8,169 bases of DNA from Alphaproteobacteria bacterium (lineage in GTDB: Bacteria > Pseudomonadota > Alphaproteobacteria > Puniceispirillales > Puniceispirillaceae). The notes beneath the pieces were generated by a model, which had not been told where the DNA came from, ran no database searches, and worked only from the letters and a program-made list of their open reading frames with translations. The stretch covers positions 1 to 8,169 of the forward strand of contig JAACDT010000105.1 of the NCBI GenBank assembly GCA_009936885.1. Direction: 5' to 3'. This document shows, piece after piece, positions 1 to 6,883 of the stretch. The position numbers and the translations under genes are program-made. Within the stretch, counting starts at the first letter, position 1, and each line of letters begins with the position of its first letter.

Positions 1-1004
1 GGATCAATCTCAACAAACACATTTTTTCCTGTCTCAAACCAACTTAATCCAGGAATCCGGGCATGCAAATGTAGTTCTGAGCTTCCGATAGGAACAGATA
101 AGTGAACAAGCGAATTTTTCCCAAGAAGATGCGTTTCTACAACAGAAGCTATAGCGCCTTCTGATTTTGGGGATAAATGAAGACCTTCATGTCTTACTAC
201 GATTTGCACTTTCGTGCCGTCCTCAAATTCATCTGCATCATACACCCCAAAAACAGTGTCAATCTTACGGTTCTGAACTGTTGCTGGTATATGATTAACT
301 TCTCCAAAAAATTCAGCTACAAATCTATTTTTCGGACGGCAATATAAATCTATCGGCCGCCCCTGCTGCACCTCTTCCCCCTTATTCAAAACAAGAATTC
401 TATCTGACATGAACATTGCTTCTTCAGCATCATGTGTGACCATCAAGGCAGCTGTTTTCGTGTCTCTCAAAATATGAAGCATTTGATCGCGAACGCGCTC
501 TCTTAACCTACTATCCAAACCACTAAAAGGTTCATCTAACAAAATTATCGGCGGGTTTGGAGCCAATGCACGTGCAAGGGCAACACGTTGCTGCTGCCCG
601 CCTGATAATTCATGAGGATATTTATCCCCAAGCTCTTCTATATCAAGCTCACGCATCAAATCAATTACGCCGCTTACATCTTGCGTAGATTTGCGAGGCA
701 GACCAAATAGAATATTCAGCATAACAGTTAGATGGGGGAATAATGCATAAGATTGAAACACCAATCCAACCCCCCTATCTTCTGGTGATAAAACAAAGTC
801 TGGAGATGATATTACACGGCCATCTAATTTAATCTGACCAGCATCAGGCATCTCTAACCCAGCTGCCAACCTTAGTAGTGTGGTTTTACCACAGCCTGAT
901 GGCCCAAGTAGGGAGACAACCTCATTTGAGTGAATATCAAATGAAATATCATTGATAATTTGCGCTGTTTCATAGCGATGTGAAATATGTTCAAACGAAA
1001 TCAT
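1..1004 (-). CDS. fbpC: Fe3+-type ABC transporter ATP-binding protein, FbpC-like (C-terminus cut by window edge)
   Basis: ATPase subunit of an ABC importer, most like the ferric-iron FbpC group. It would sit on the cytoplasmic face of the inner membrane and power uptake through a permease not in this window. The frame is open from the ATG at 1004 to the left edge (334 residues). Family members are about 350 residues, so only a short tail should be missing. Visible motifs are Walker A GPSGCGKTT (34-42), Q-loop Q84 in VFQSYALFPH, signature LSGGQQQR (133-140), Walker B IILLDEP (153-159), D-loop SGLD (161-164) and H-loop H191. After residue 235 comes a TOBE-like region. The stretch DLYCRPKNRFVAEFFGEVN is typical of the iron-import subgroup, but substrate is inferred from similarity only. 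The start is the only ATG after the scpB stop, 15 nt downstream and in the same frame. No clear Shine-Dalgarno is seen, so coupling to scpB is likely. Confidence 0.9.
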   Translation of the reverse strand, partial: MISFEHISHRYETAQIINDISFDIHSNEVVSLLGPSGCGKTTLLRLAAGLEMPDAGQIKLDGRVISSPDFVLSPEDRGVGLVFQSYALFPHLTVMLNILFGLPRKSTQDVSGVIDLMRELDIEELGDKYPHELSGGQQQRVALARALAPNPPIILLDEPFSGLDSRLRERVRDQMLHILRDTKTAALMVTHDAEEAMFMSDRILVLNKGEEVQQGRPIDLYCRPKNRFVAEFFGEVNHIPATVQNRKIDTVFGVYDADEFEDGTKVQIVVRHEGLHLSPKSEGAIASVVETHLLGKNSLVHLSVPIGSSELHLHARIPGLSWFETGKNVFVEID

Positions 1005-1019
1005 TGTGAATGCACCCGT

Positions 1020-1751
1020 TCATACCTTTTTATGTTCACTCTCATAAACTTCCTCTAATTCATCCCAACCATCTGATAAATTTTGAGCTTTCATGTCTAT
1101 TTCATCTTCTTCAAATAACAGCGCGCTATCTTGCGCGTCAATATTCTGCGACTCTATTGCTTCTAATGTATCTGGGGATAATTCTTGTTCACCTAACCCA
1201 CCAATACTCTGTCCCTTTCGAAGCAAGCCTGCTGATTTAAGCTCGTCCATACCCGGTAAGTCACTCAATTCTTGTAGGCCAAAATAATCAAGAAAGGTAG
1301 TAGTGGTTCCCCAAGTAAGAGGTCTTCCTGGGGTGCGCCTACGACCGCGCGGTTTAATCCAATCTAACTCCAACAAAATATCAATCGTGCATCTGGATAG
1401 GCTTATTCCCCTAATTTCCTCAATTTCTGCCCTTGTAATGGGTTGATGATAGGCAATAATGGAGAGAACTTCCATTGCTGCCCGTGATAGGGGGCGCTCT
1501 ACAGGGCGCTCTATATTTAACCTTGCTGCAACATCGCGATGTGTTCTGAACACATAATGGTTACCGCCAAGTTTTTGTAACTCAACACCGCTTGCATCTG
1601 AGTATCTATGTTGAATTAGTTCAATAATTTCATCTACATCAAATTCACCAATATAGGGCGTTAATTCCTGTGACGAAACAGGTTTAACAGAAGCAAATAT
1701 AAAGGCCTCTATTACCCGTGCTATTTCTAATTTACTAATTAATTCAGTCAT
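1020..1751 (-). CDS. scpB: Segregation and condensation protein B
   Basis: Winged-helix partner of ScpA. With ScpA and Smc it forms the bacterial condensin that compacts and segregates the chromosome. The protein is 243 residues. The hallmark block AAMEVLSIIAYHQPITRAEI lies at 91-110, followed by EEIRGISLSR. A second hallmark, GRRRTPGRPLTWGTT, lies at 136-150, followed by FLDYFGLQELSDLPG. The tail from about residue 180 is acidic and poorly conserved, as is usual for ScpB. An upstream in-frame ATG at 1847 would add 32 residues lying entirely over scpA and resembling no ScpB. The ATG at 1751 gives the normal N-terminus (MTELISKLEIARVIEAFIFA) and has a GAGAG 4 nt upstream. The gene overlaps the scpA stop by 8 nt, so the two are probably translationally coupled. 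Confidence 0.95.
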   Translation of the reverse strand: MTELISKLEIARVIEAFIFASVKPVSSQELTPYIGEFDVDEIIELIQHRYSDASGVELQKLGGNHYVFRTHRDVAARLNIERPVERPLSRAAMEVLSIIAYHQPITRAEIEEIRGISLSRCTIDILLELDWIKPRGRRRTPGRPLTWGTTTTFLDYFGLQELSDLPGMDELKSAGLLRKGQSIGGLGEQELSPDTLEAIESQNIDAQDSALLFEEDEIDMKAQNLSDGWDELEEVYESEHKKV

Positions 1752-2529
1752 TTTGCTCTCTTTTTGAACGCAGCAATATAGGTGAGAATTTAGTTTCCTG
1801 TTTAATATTCGCATATCCTTCTTTAACAAGTTCAAGCGCAGCCCCAAAATGAGCCGCCACTGCAGACCTATATTGTGGCGCCTTTTTACTTATATTAGGA
1901 AGAAAACTTTCTAGTTCTGCCCATTCAGGCATAGAAGGAATTAATTCACGAAGACGAATAGCTGCTTCCTGAACAGAAAATAGCCTAGTTGCTATAACCG
2001 TTAATTTTGTTTCGTTCTCGGCCGAGCGAATATCAGCATACGCTTTTAGTAAATCATAAAGATTAGCGGTATAGGTCACCTTATCAAACATTAAAAACTG
2101 GTCTGGTATTCCACGTACAAGTCTGGATTTGTGAAGTTTGGGCAGTTGCATTAACCGTTTAGATGCGGTTTGCATAGCTTCTAAGCGAAGCAGCTGAAAC
2201 CGCAATGCATCTGTCATATCTATTACTTCGCTTGCGACTTCAGGGTCTGGCTCTGGCAGTAATAATCTGGATTTAAGATAGGCAAGCCATGCTGCCATAA
2301 CCAAATAATCTGCTGCAATTTCAAGATCTAATGTTTGCGCTGATTCAATAAATTCAAGATATTGTTCTGCAAGAGGAAGAATAGCAATGCGTGTTAGGTC
2401 AACCTTTTGCTCACGCGCCAGAGATAATAGCATATCTATGGGGCCTTCATACCCCTCTAGGTTCAAGAAAAGCGATAATTGTGACGCAGATTCGTCGCTT
2501 GATTCTAGCGTAAAGTCTCCAGTTTGCAT
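1744..2529 (-). CDS. scpA: Segregation and condensation protein A (kleisin)
   Basis: Kleisin subunit that bridges the two Smc heads and binds ScpB in the bacterial condensin complex. The protein is 261 residues, a normal length. After a variable N-terminus of about 20 residues comes the conserved kleisin motif FLNLEGYEGPIDMLLSLARE (21-40), then QKVDL. The helix EIAADYLVMAAWLAYLKSRLLLPEP follows at about 70-94, ending in the characteristic KSRLLLP. The C-terminal part, about 185-245, is consistent with the winged-helix Smc-binding end. The ATG overlaps the stop of the SPOR gene by one base (TAATG), and the end overlaps scpB by 8 nt. The nearby Shine-Dalgarno is weak, so translation probably depends on re-initiation from the upstream gene. 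nagZ, often found just upstream of scpA in Alphaproteobacteria, is absent. Confidence 0.95.
   Translation of the reverse strand: MQTGDFTLESSDESASQLSLFLNLEGYEGPIDMLLSLAREQKVDLTRIAILPLAEQYLEFIESAQTLDLEIAADYLVMAAWLAYLKSRLLLPEPDPEVASEVIDMTDALRFQLLRLEAMQTASKRLMQLPKLHKSRLVRGIPDQFLMFDKVTYTANLYDLLKAYADIRSAENETKLTVIATRLFSVQEAAIRLRELIPSMPEWAELESFLPNISKKAPQYRSAVAAHFGAALELVKEGYANIKQETKFSPILLRSKREQND
1756..1760 (-). promoter_or_regulatory. Ribosome binding site that decides the scpB start
   Basis: GAGAG on the minus strand is 4 nt upstream of the ATG at 1751, within the last codons of scpA. It favours the family-like start over the in-frame ATG at 1847. Confidence 0.5.
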
Positions 2530-3422
2530 TATAGTTCTTGCCTAATTTTTCTTACAATACAATCTTGCCCAGCTGATTTTAATAAGTCACAGGTAGATAG
2601 AGCAAGTGTTTCATTAAGTGGCTGAGTGATAACCCGCCAATATATACCAGATGAGCCAGTATCAATTTTTGTTACTTCTAGAATGATACCATCTAGTCTG
2701 TTTTTATGCTTTTCCATAAGAATAGCGGCTTGTTGCTTAGCCTTTTCCTGTTTTGCGAATGCTGCTAGCTGAACCTTGGGAGTTTTTTTACCTGCGATTT
2801 GTTTTGGTGGTTCTGGCTTAGTAACAGGGGCTATAATCGGCGCATCCTTTACTTGCTTGTCTTCTATGACTTCAACTATGACTTCACCTTGTTGGCTGGT
2901 ATTATTATCATCTATTACAGAAGTAAGATTGATATGGTCCACACTTGATTTCGGCTCTATAGCTGTTTCCTGCGTTGAGTTGCTTGATACGATTTGTGTG
3001 TTATCATTTGAATTTTCAAACAAATCATTTGGTAATTCATCTGGCAAATCATTTGCTGGTTGTGCGTTAGGCTGCTGTTGGGCTTGTACTATGTCATCCT
3101 CTATTTGAAGTGCTACTGGCGGTAATTCAGGTGCAGCATCTGGTAGTCGTAATTTTTCAGACTGGTTATCATTTTCTGAAAGACTGTCTAAAATCCCAAG
3201 AACCAGGGAATCTTGATGCGGGATTACTTTGCCTCCGCGATCTTCAGGCTTAAGTTTAAACGGCGTTTTAACTGCCTTTAAAACAGGTAACTCTTGAGTA
3301 GTGCCTGATTGCAAAGATAGCCAAAAGCCTCCACCGGCAATGCCGATCGCTAACACAATAAACCCGATTAAAACAACTGATCTGAAGGATGTTTTTTGCT
3401 TTTCTGTATCTGTCCCAGACAT
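2529..3422 (-). CDS. SPOR-domain inner-membrane protein
   Basis: Probable bitopic envelope protein that binds glycan strands of septal peptidoglycan. The role is inferred from the SPOR family; substrate binding cannot be seen directly. The protein is 297 residues. A short cytoplasmic tail is followed by one transmembrane helix at about 15-37 (VVLIGFIVLAIGIAGGGFWL). Next comes a conserved juxtamembrane segment, KPEDRGGKVIPHQDSLVLG (58-76), familiar from alphaproteobacterial homologues at this locus. A low-complexity linker rich in N, D, Q and E spans about 80-210. The SPOR domain occupies about 215-293 (KVQLAAFAKQEKAKQQAAIL near its start, YWRV at 261-264, CDLLKSAGQDCIV near its end). Two 11-bp direct repeats CAAATCATTTG (3021-3031 and 3045-3055) sit in the linker and may reflect slippage. 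The start is 4 nt after the argS stop and has a good Shine-Dalgarno inside argS. Confidence 0.88.
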   Translation of the reverse strand: MSGTDTEKQKTSFRSVVLIGFIVLAIGIAGGGFWLSLQSGTTQELPVLKAVKTPFKLKPEDRGGKVIPHQDSLVLGILDSLSENDNQSEKLRLPDAAPELPPVALQIEDDIVQAQQQPNAQPANDLPDELPNDLFENSNDNTQIVSSNSTQETAIEPKSSVDHINLTSVIDDNNTSQQGEVIVEVIEDKQVKDAPIIAPVTKPEPPKQIAGKKTPKVQLAAFAKQEKAKQQAAILMEKHKNRLDGIILEVTKIDTGSSGIYWRVITQPLNETLALSTCDLLKSAGQDCIVRKIRQEL

Positions 3423-3426
3423 GTTA

Positions 3427-5148
3427 TTACATTTCCTCTAATGCAGTTATTGAAAGCAGATTTAACCCTGATTTAAGAACCTGCGCTGTTGTTTCTACCA
3501 ATAGCATTCTTGCATGTGTTAACTCATCATCTGTATCATGAATAAATTTTAAATCGTTGTTTTCTCTACCTGCATTCCATAATCCATGAAAAACTGCTGC
3601 AAGTTCCATTAAATAAAACGCAATGCGATGTGGCTCACAGTGATGGGTTGCAGCCTCGACATGCTTAGGCCAGCTCGCAAGCTGTTTTATCACTCGAATC
3701 TCAAAAATATCTGTAAGTAAGGATAGATTAGGCGTGCCAGATGGCTTTTGGTTTTGACGAAGTACAGATTTTGCACGCGCGTGGGCATACTGAACATAAA
3801 AAACAGGGTTTTCTCTGCTTTTTTCCGTGACTTTTGCATAATCAAATTCAAGGGGTTGATCATTGCGCCGCGTCAGCATGACAAATCGCATTACATCTGC
3901 ACTAACGGCATCTATCACATCACTTAAGGTTACAAATGTACCTGCGCGTTTTGACATTTTGACAGGCTTTCCTTTATCAAGAAGTGAGACAAGACCACAT
4001 TGTTTAACCTGCAACCTATCTTGCTTGCCTGACATTGCTTGAACTGCGGCTGTCATTCTTTTTACATAACCGCTATGATCAGCGCCAAGCACGTCAATAA
4101 GCCTGCCATCTGTTCTCTCTAGCTTATCATAATGATACGCAACATCAGATGCAAAATATGTCCAGCTATCATCTGATTTCTGGAGAGGTCTATCTACGTC
4201 ATCACCAAAATCTTTGGATCTGAATAATAATTGTTCTCTCGGCTCCCATTCTTCATCAAGCTTGCCTTTTGGGGGCTCTGGTTTGCCACGGTAAATTAAA
4301 TTATCTCTCTGAAGTTTTTGTATTGCTGAGGATACTTTACCTTCTTTTACAAGTTGATTTTCGGAGGAATAAATATCCATCACGATACCAAGTCGTGCCA
4401 GATCCTTCCTGATAGATTGCATCATTAAATCGACAGCTATAGGACCACTTTTCTCTATAATTTCATCTCCTGAAAGCTGTTTTAAACTATCACCATAATT
4501 ATCTGCTAGATGCTGGCCTACTTCAATTAGGTAATCGCCAGGATAGAGACCGGCGGGTATAGCCTCTAATTCTTCGCCTAATGCTTCGCGATATCGAATA
4601 AAGGCAGATTGTGACAAGGTCGTAATTTGCGATCCTGCATCATTAATATAATATTCGCGTGTTACATGATAGCCGCTGAATTGCATTAAATTTGCAAGCA
4701 CATCTCCTAAAATAGCCCCTCTTGCATGTGCTGCATGTAATGGTCCTGTTGGGTTAGCAGATACAAATTCAATATTAACATTCTGACCAGAACCAATCGT
4801 GTTTTTTCCATAATCATCACCACTATTTAGGATAGAGGCGATTTCTTCTGCCCATCTTGATTTATCAAGTTTTATATTAATAAATCCAGGCCCAGCAATC
4901 TCAATTGATAAAACTGATGGCGTGTTTTGTAGCTCTTTTGCAAATAATTCTGCTAACACTTTTGGAGATTTTTTTAAGGGTTTAGCCAAAACCAATGCAG
5001 CATTAGATGCTAAATCGCCATGTGCCTCATCGCGTGGCAACTCAACAACGCATTTCGACAAATCCATATCCATGCTAAAATTGTGGCGTTCGGCAAGAAT
5101 CTGGTAACAAGACCTTATTATTTCTTCAAACTCTGCGAAAATATTCAT
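3427..5148 (-). CDS. argS: Arginyl-tRNA synthetase
   Basis: Class I aminoacyl-tRNA synthetase that charges tRNA-Arg with arginine in an ATP-dependent cytoplasmic reaction. It has 573 residues, within the usual range. The N-terminal Add1 domain covers about 5-93 and includes RDEAHGDLASNAA (39-51). The HIGH-class motif appears as HAAH (138-141) inside SANPTGPLHAAHARG. GADHSGYVKR (355-364) lies in the catalytic core. The second signature appears as KMSKR (397-401), then AGTFVTLSDV. The DALR-type anticodon-binding domain begins at about 449 (VFYVQYAHARAKSVL) and runs to the end, so no domain is missing. The start codon overlaps the dgt stop by 4 nt (ATGA) and has the strongest ribosome site in the block, TAAGGA, 6 nt upstream. 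That fits a need for high expression of an essential gene inside a shared transcript. Confidence 0.97.
   Translation of the reverse strand: MNIFAEFEEIIRSCYQILAERHNFSMDMDLSKCVVELPRDEAHGDLASNAALVLAKPLKKSPKVLAELFAKELQNTPSVLSIEIAGPGFINIKLDKSRWAEEIASILNSGDDYGKNTIGSGQNVNIEFVSANPTGPLHAAHARGAILGDVLANLMQFSGYHVTREYYINDAGSQITTLSQSAFIRYREALGEELEAIPAGLYPGDYLIEVGQHLADNYGDSLKQLSGDEIIEKSGPIAVDLMMQSIRKDLARLGIVMDIYSSENQLVKEGKVSSAIQKLQRDNLIYRGKPEPPKGKLDEEWEPREQLLFRSKDFGDDVDRPLQKSDDSWTYFASDVAYHYDKLERTDGRLIDVLGADHSGYVKRMTAAVQAMSGKQDRLQVKQCGLVSLLDKGKPVKMSKRAGTFVTLSDVIDAVSADVMRFVMLTRRNDQPLEFDYAKVTEKSRENPVFYVQYAHARAKSVLRQNQKPSGTPNLSLLTDIFEIRVIKQLASWPKHVEAATHHCEPHRIAFYLMELAAVFHGLWNAGRENNDLKFIHDTDDELTHARMLLVETTAQVLKSGLNLLSITALEEM
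3433..3439 (-). promoter_or_regulatory. Ribosome binding site of the SPOR gene
   Basis: AGAGGAA on the minus strand lies 10 nt before the ATG at 3422 and overlaps the last codons of argS. It supports this start for the SPOR-domain protein. Confidence 0.6.
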
Positions 5149-6356
5149 ATTTTTTCCTTAACGGGAGATAGCACAAATAATCGGTCATGTTCCAGCATCG
5201 CTTCTCTATCTGTAAGGGAAGCAATATAATCAGCTATAATTCTAGCGTTGCTTATGTCTGCATCATCCCCAACCGGTTTTTTAATAATTTTATGTTGCCA
5301 ATAATCTGGAAGAAGAGCTGTATTTTGCAAAAATTCTGCACATAAATCCTTTAATAATTTCTGTGCTTTATTGGTCATTCTGTTCACTTTATAATGTCGC
5401 CACATATTCGTAAAAAGGAAAGATCTTATTTCAGATAATGCTTCTTTCATTACATCTGTGTGGCAAATAAGAGGATAGCCGGCACCGCGTATTTCATCTG
5501 GTGATTTTGGAGATATTTTTTCAAGTTCGAGTGATGAGTGAACCAGCAAATCATTTACAAACATAGAAATTAGACGCCTTGTAAGTTCATTTGCAAATCT
5601 ATCTGAGCTCAAATCAGGATATTCCCCTTTTATGGATGTCAGAATATTAGAAATAATAGGCAAATCAGATAATTGTTTTACAGTGAATAATTCAGCGCGC
5701 AATCCATCATCAATATCATGCGATAAATAGGCGATATCATCTGATAGATTTGCAATTTGGGCTTCAGCACTAGCAAAGCTGTCTAACTTAAAATCATACA
5801 ACCCATCTAGCATCTTTAATGTTGGCCTTTGATTTTTGCTAGACACGGGGCCGTTATGTTTTGCAATACCCTCTAATGTTTCCCAAGATAAGTTTAAACC
5901 GTCAAAGGTAGCATATCGTTGCTCAATTTGACATAAAATCCGAAGCGTTTGCTCATTATGGTCAAAACCGCCAAAATTCCTCATTCCGTCTTGCAAAGCA
6001 TTCTCGCCAGCATGACCAAAGGGTGTATGTCCTAAATCATGCGCAAGAGCGATAGCCTCCGCCAAATCTTCATTTAGTCTTAAGGATCGTGCTATCGTTC
6101 TTGCTATTTGGGCTACTTCGATGGAATGGGTAAGTCGCGTTCTAAAATAATCCCCTTCATGATAAACAAAGACCTGCGTTTTATATTGCAAACGCCTAAA
6201 AGCAGATGCATGGATAATTCTATCCCTATCGCGCTGAAAATCTGTTCTTTTGAAATGTGCTTGCTCTGACGATATTTTCTCTGGAAATAAGCGCGGTTTT
6301 TGCATCGATACACACGCATACGGAGCATAATTTATGAATGTCTGATCAGGATGCAT
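5145..6356 (-). CDS. dgt: dGTPase-like HD-domain deoxynucleotide triphosphohydrolase
   Basis: Cytoplasmic metal-dependent enzyme of the dGTPase family, expected to cleave dNTPs to deoxynucleoside and triphosphate and so limit dNTP pools. The exact substrate cannot be read from sequence. The protein is 403 residues from the ATG at 6356. The conserved entry FQRDRDRIIHASAFRRLQYK is followed by TQVFVYHEGDYFRTRLTH. HD-superfamily metal ligands are H77 (RLTHSIEVAQ), H106-D107 (ALAHDLGHTPFGHAGE) and D207 (LSDDIAYLSHDIDDG). The family motif GIAKHNGP lies near 164-171. The frame extends four codons upstream to a TTG at 6368, but the ATG is preferred: it has GAAAG 5 nt upstream and gives the expected short lead-in to APYAC. 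The gene is first in the minus-strand block, overlapping argS by 4 nt, and is preceded by a promoter-like sequence. Confidence 0.95.
   Translation of the reverse strand: MHPDQTFINYAPYACVSMQKPRLFPEKISSEQAHFKRTDFQRDRDRIIHASAFRRLQYKTQVFVYHEGDYFRTRLTHSIEVAQIARTIARSLRLNEDLAEAIALAHDLGHTPFGHAGENALQDGMRNFGGFDHNEQTLRILCQIEQRYATFDGLNLSWETLEGIAKHNGPVSSKNQRPTLKMLDGLYDFKLDSFASAEAQIANLSDDIAYLSHDIDDGLRAELFTVKQLSDLPIISNILTSIKGEYPDLSSDRFANELTRRLISMFVNDLLVHSSLELEKISPKSPDEIRGAGYPLICHTDVMKEALSEIRSFLFTNMWRHYKVNRMTNKAQKLLKDLCAEFLQNTALLPDYWQHKIIKKPVGDDADISNARIIADYIASLTDREAMLEHDRLFVLSPVKEKI
5155..5160 (-). promoter_or_regulatory. Ribosome binding site of argS
   Basis: On the minus strand TAAGGA lies 6 nt before the argS ATG at 5148, inside the end of dgt. 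It supports this start and suggests argS is initiated independently as well as by coupling to dgt. Confidence 0.7.
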
Positions 6357-6406
6357 AATAACTTTCAAATTTGTGTGATGGGTAAGTTCAAACTCCTATA
6401 CTGCAC

Positions 6407-6435
6407 GTTATACGATGCAGCAGGATTTAGAGCAA
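6407..6435 (-). promoter_or_regulatory. Candidate sigma-70-like promoter for the dgt-argS-SPOR-scpAB block
   Basis: Read on the minus strand, a TTGCTC -35-like hexamer (6435-6430) and a TATAAC -10-like hexamer (6412-6407) are separated by exactly 17 nt, about 50 nt before the dgt ATG. The -10 matches consensus at five of six positions; the -35 at only about three. It is the best candidate found upstream of the block. This is pattern matching only. Confidence 0.45.
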
Positions 6436-6447
6436 GTAACTACAACC

Positions 6448-6478
6448 TTGATTTACACGATTTAAAGAGTCATATTAT
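6448..6478 (+). promoter_or_regulatory. Weak candidate promoter for erpA-xthA
   Basis: TTGATT (6448-6453) and TATTAT (6473-6478) are spaced 19 nt apart, longer than ideal, and would give a leader of about 30 nt before erpA. TATAAC at 6482-6487 is a better -10 hexamer but has no good -35 at 16-18 nt. Either could be the real element. Confidence 0.3.
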
Positions 6479-6513
6479 AGGTATAACGTAACCTTCATAG
6501 AAATAGTGTTTTA

Positions 6514-6840
6514 ATGACCCTTTCGTTAAATCTTACACAAGCTGCAGCAAAACGGATTGCGCATTTAAGTTCGTTTGAAAATGCGTCCTATTTCAGGGTG
6601 CGTGTAGATGGTGGGGGGTGCTCAGGTTTTCAATATAAGTTTGATTTTGATAATGAAAAACAAATTGATGATATTGAAATAAGCGCGCATGGCGTTACCG
6701 TTCTGATAGATGATATGTCACAGGAATTTTTGCAGAATGCGGAGCTTGATTACGTAGAAGAATTGCTTGGGTCTTTTTTTAAGGTATCTAACCCCAACGC
6801 CACTGCTTCGTGCGGTTGCGGCACCTCTTTTTCAGTTTAA
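6514..6840 (+). CDS. erpA: Iron-sulfur cluster insertion protein ErpA (HesB/IscA family, A-type carrier)
   Basis: Small cytoplasmic A-type carrier that accepts a nascent Fe-S cluster and hands it to target apoproteins. It is 108 residues, a normal length for the family. The three ligand cysteines are all present: C36 in VDGGGCSGFQYKF, and C100 and C102 in NATASCGCGTSFSV. FKVSNPNATASCGCG and DYVEELLGSFF are strongly typical. Choosing ErpA over IscA or SufA rests on locus context, since this gene is usually beside dgt and xthA in Alphaproteobacteria and not in an isc or suf operon. The ATG at 6514 fits the family N-terminus, but the ribosome site is weak. It is first in a plus-strand pair with xthA and is transcribed away from dgt. 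Confidence 0.93.
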   Translation: MTLSLNLTQAAAKRIAHLSSFENASYFRVRVDGGGCSGFQYKFDFDNEKQIDDIEISAHGVTVLIDDMSQEFLQNAELDYVEELLGSFFKVSNPNATASCGCGTSFSV

Positions 6841-6883
6841 TGACCCAACATCCCCTTGCCTATATAAAAGCTGGTTAAAACTA

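Larger units (their letters stand above)
6405..6489. repeat. Pair of 9-bp inverted repeats in the divergent dgt/erpA intergenic region
   Basis: ACGTTATAC (6405-6413) and GTATAACGT (6481-6489) are exact reverse complements, 67 nt apart. Each arm contains a TATAAC hexamer on the strand pointing toward its neighbouring gene (minus toward dgt, plus toward erpA). The left arm is also inside an imperfect local palindrome, CTGCACGTTATACGATGCAG (6401-6420). The region between genes is only 157 nt, so a shared control function is possible but unproven. Confidence 0.5.

Noticed and set aside
1020..1022. TGA as a sense codon fusing scpB to the ABC ATPase
   Set aside because: dgt and scpA also end at TGA exactly at normal protein ends, and the ATPase has its own ATG at the normal family start.
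1010..1287. Plus-strand open frames opposite the end of scpB
   Set aside because: They are antisense to the conserved C-terminal scpB coding region and have no recognisable domain.
2776..3108. 110-residue plus-strand frame opposite the SPOR gene
   Set aside because: It mirrors the low-complexity linker. Its Ser/Cys-rich composition is what antisense of that linker would give, and the SPOR frame has clear domains.
6357..6368. TTG start for dgt at 6368
   Set aside because: The ATG at 6356 is four codons later, has GAAAG at 5 nt, and fits the family lead-in better.
6300..6491. 63-residue plus-strand frame across the dgt start and intergenic region
   Set aside because: It overlaps the conserved dgt N-terminus and the promoter region and shows no family resemblance.
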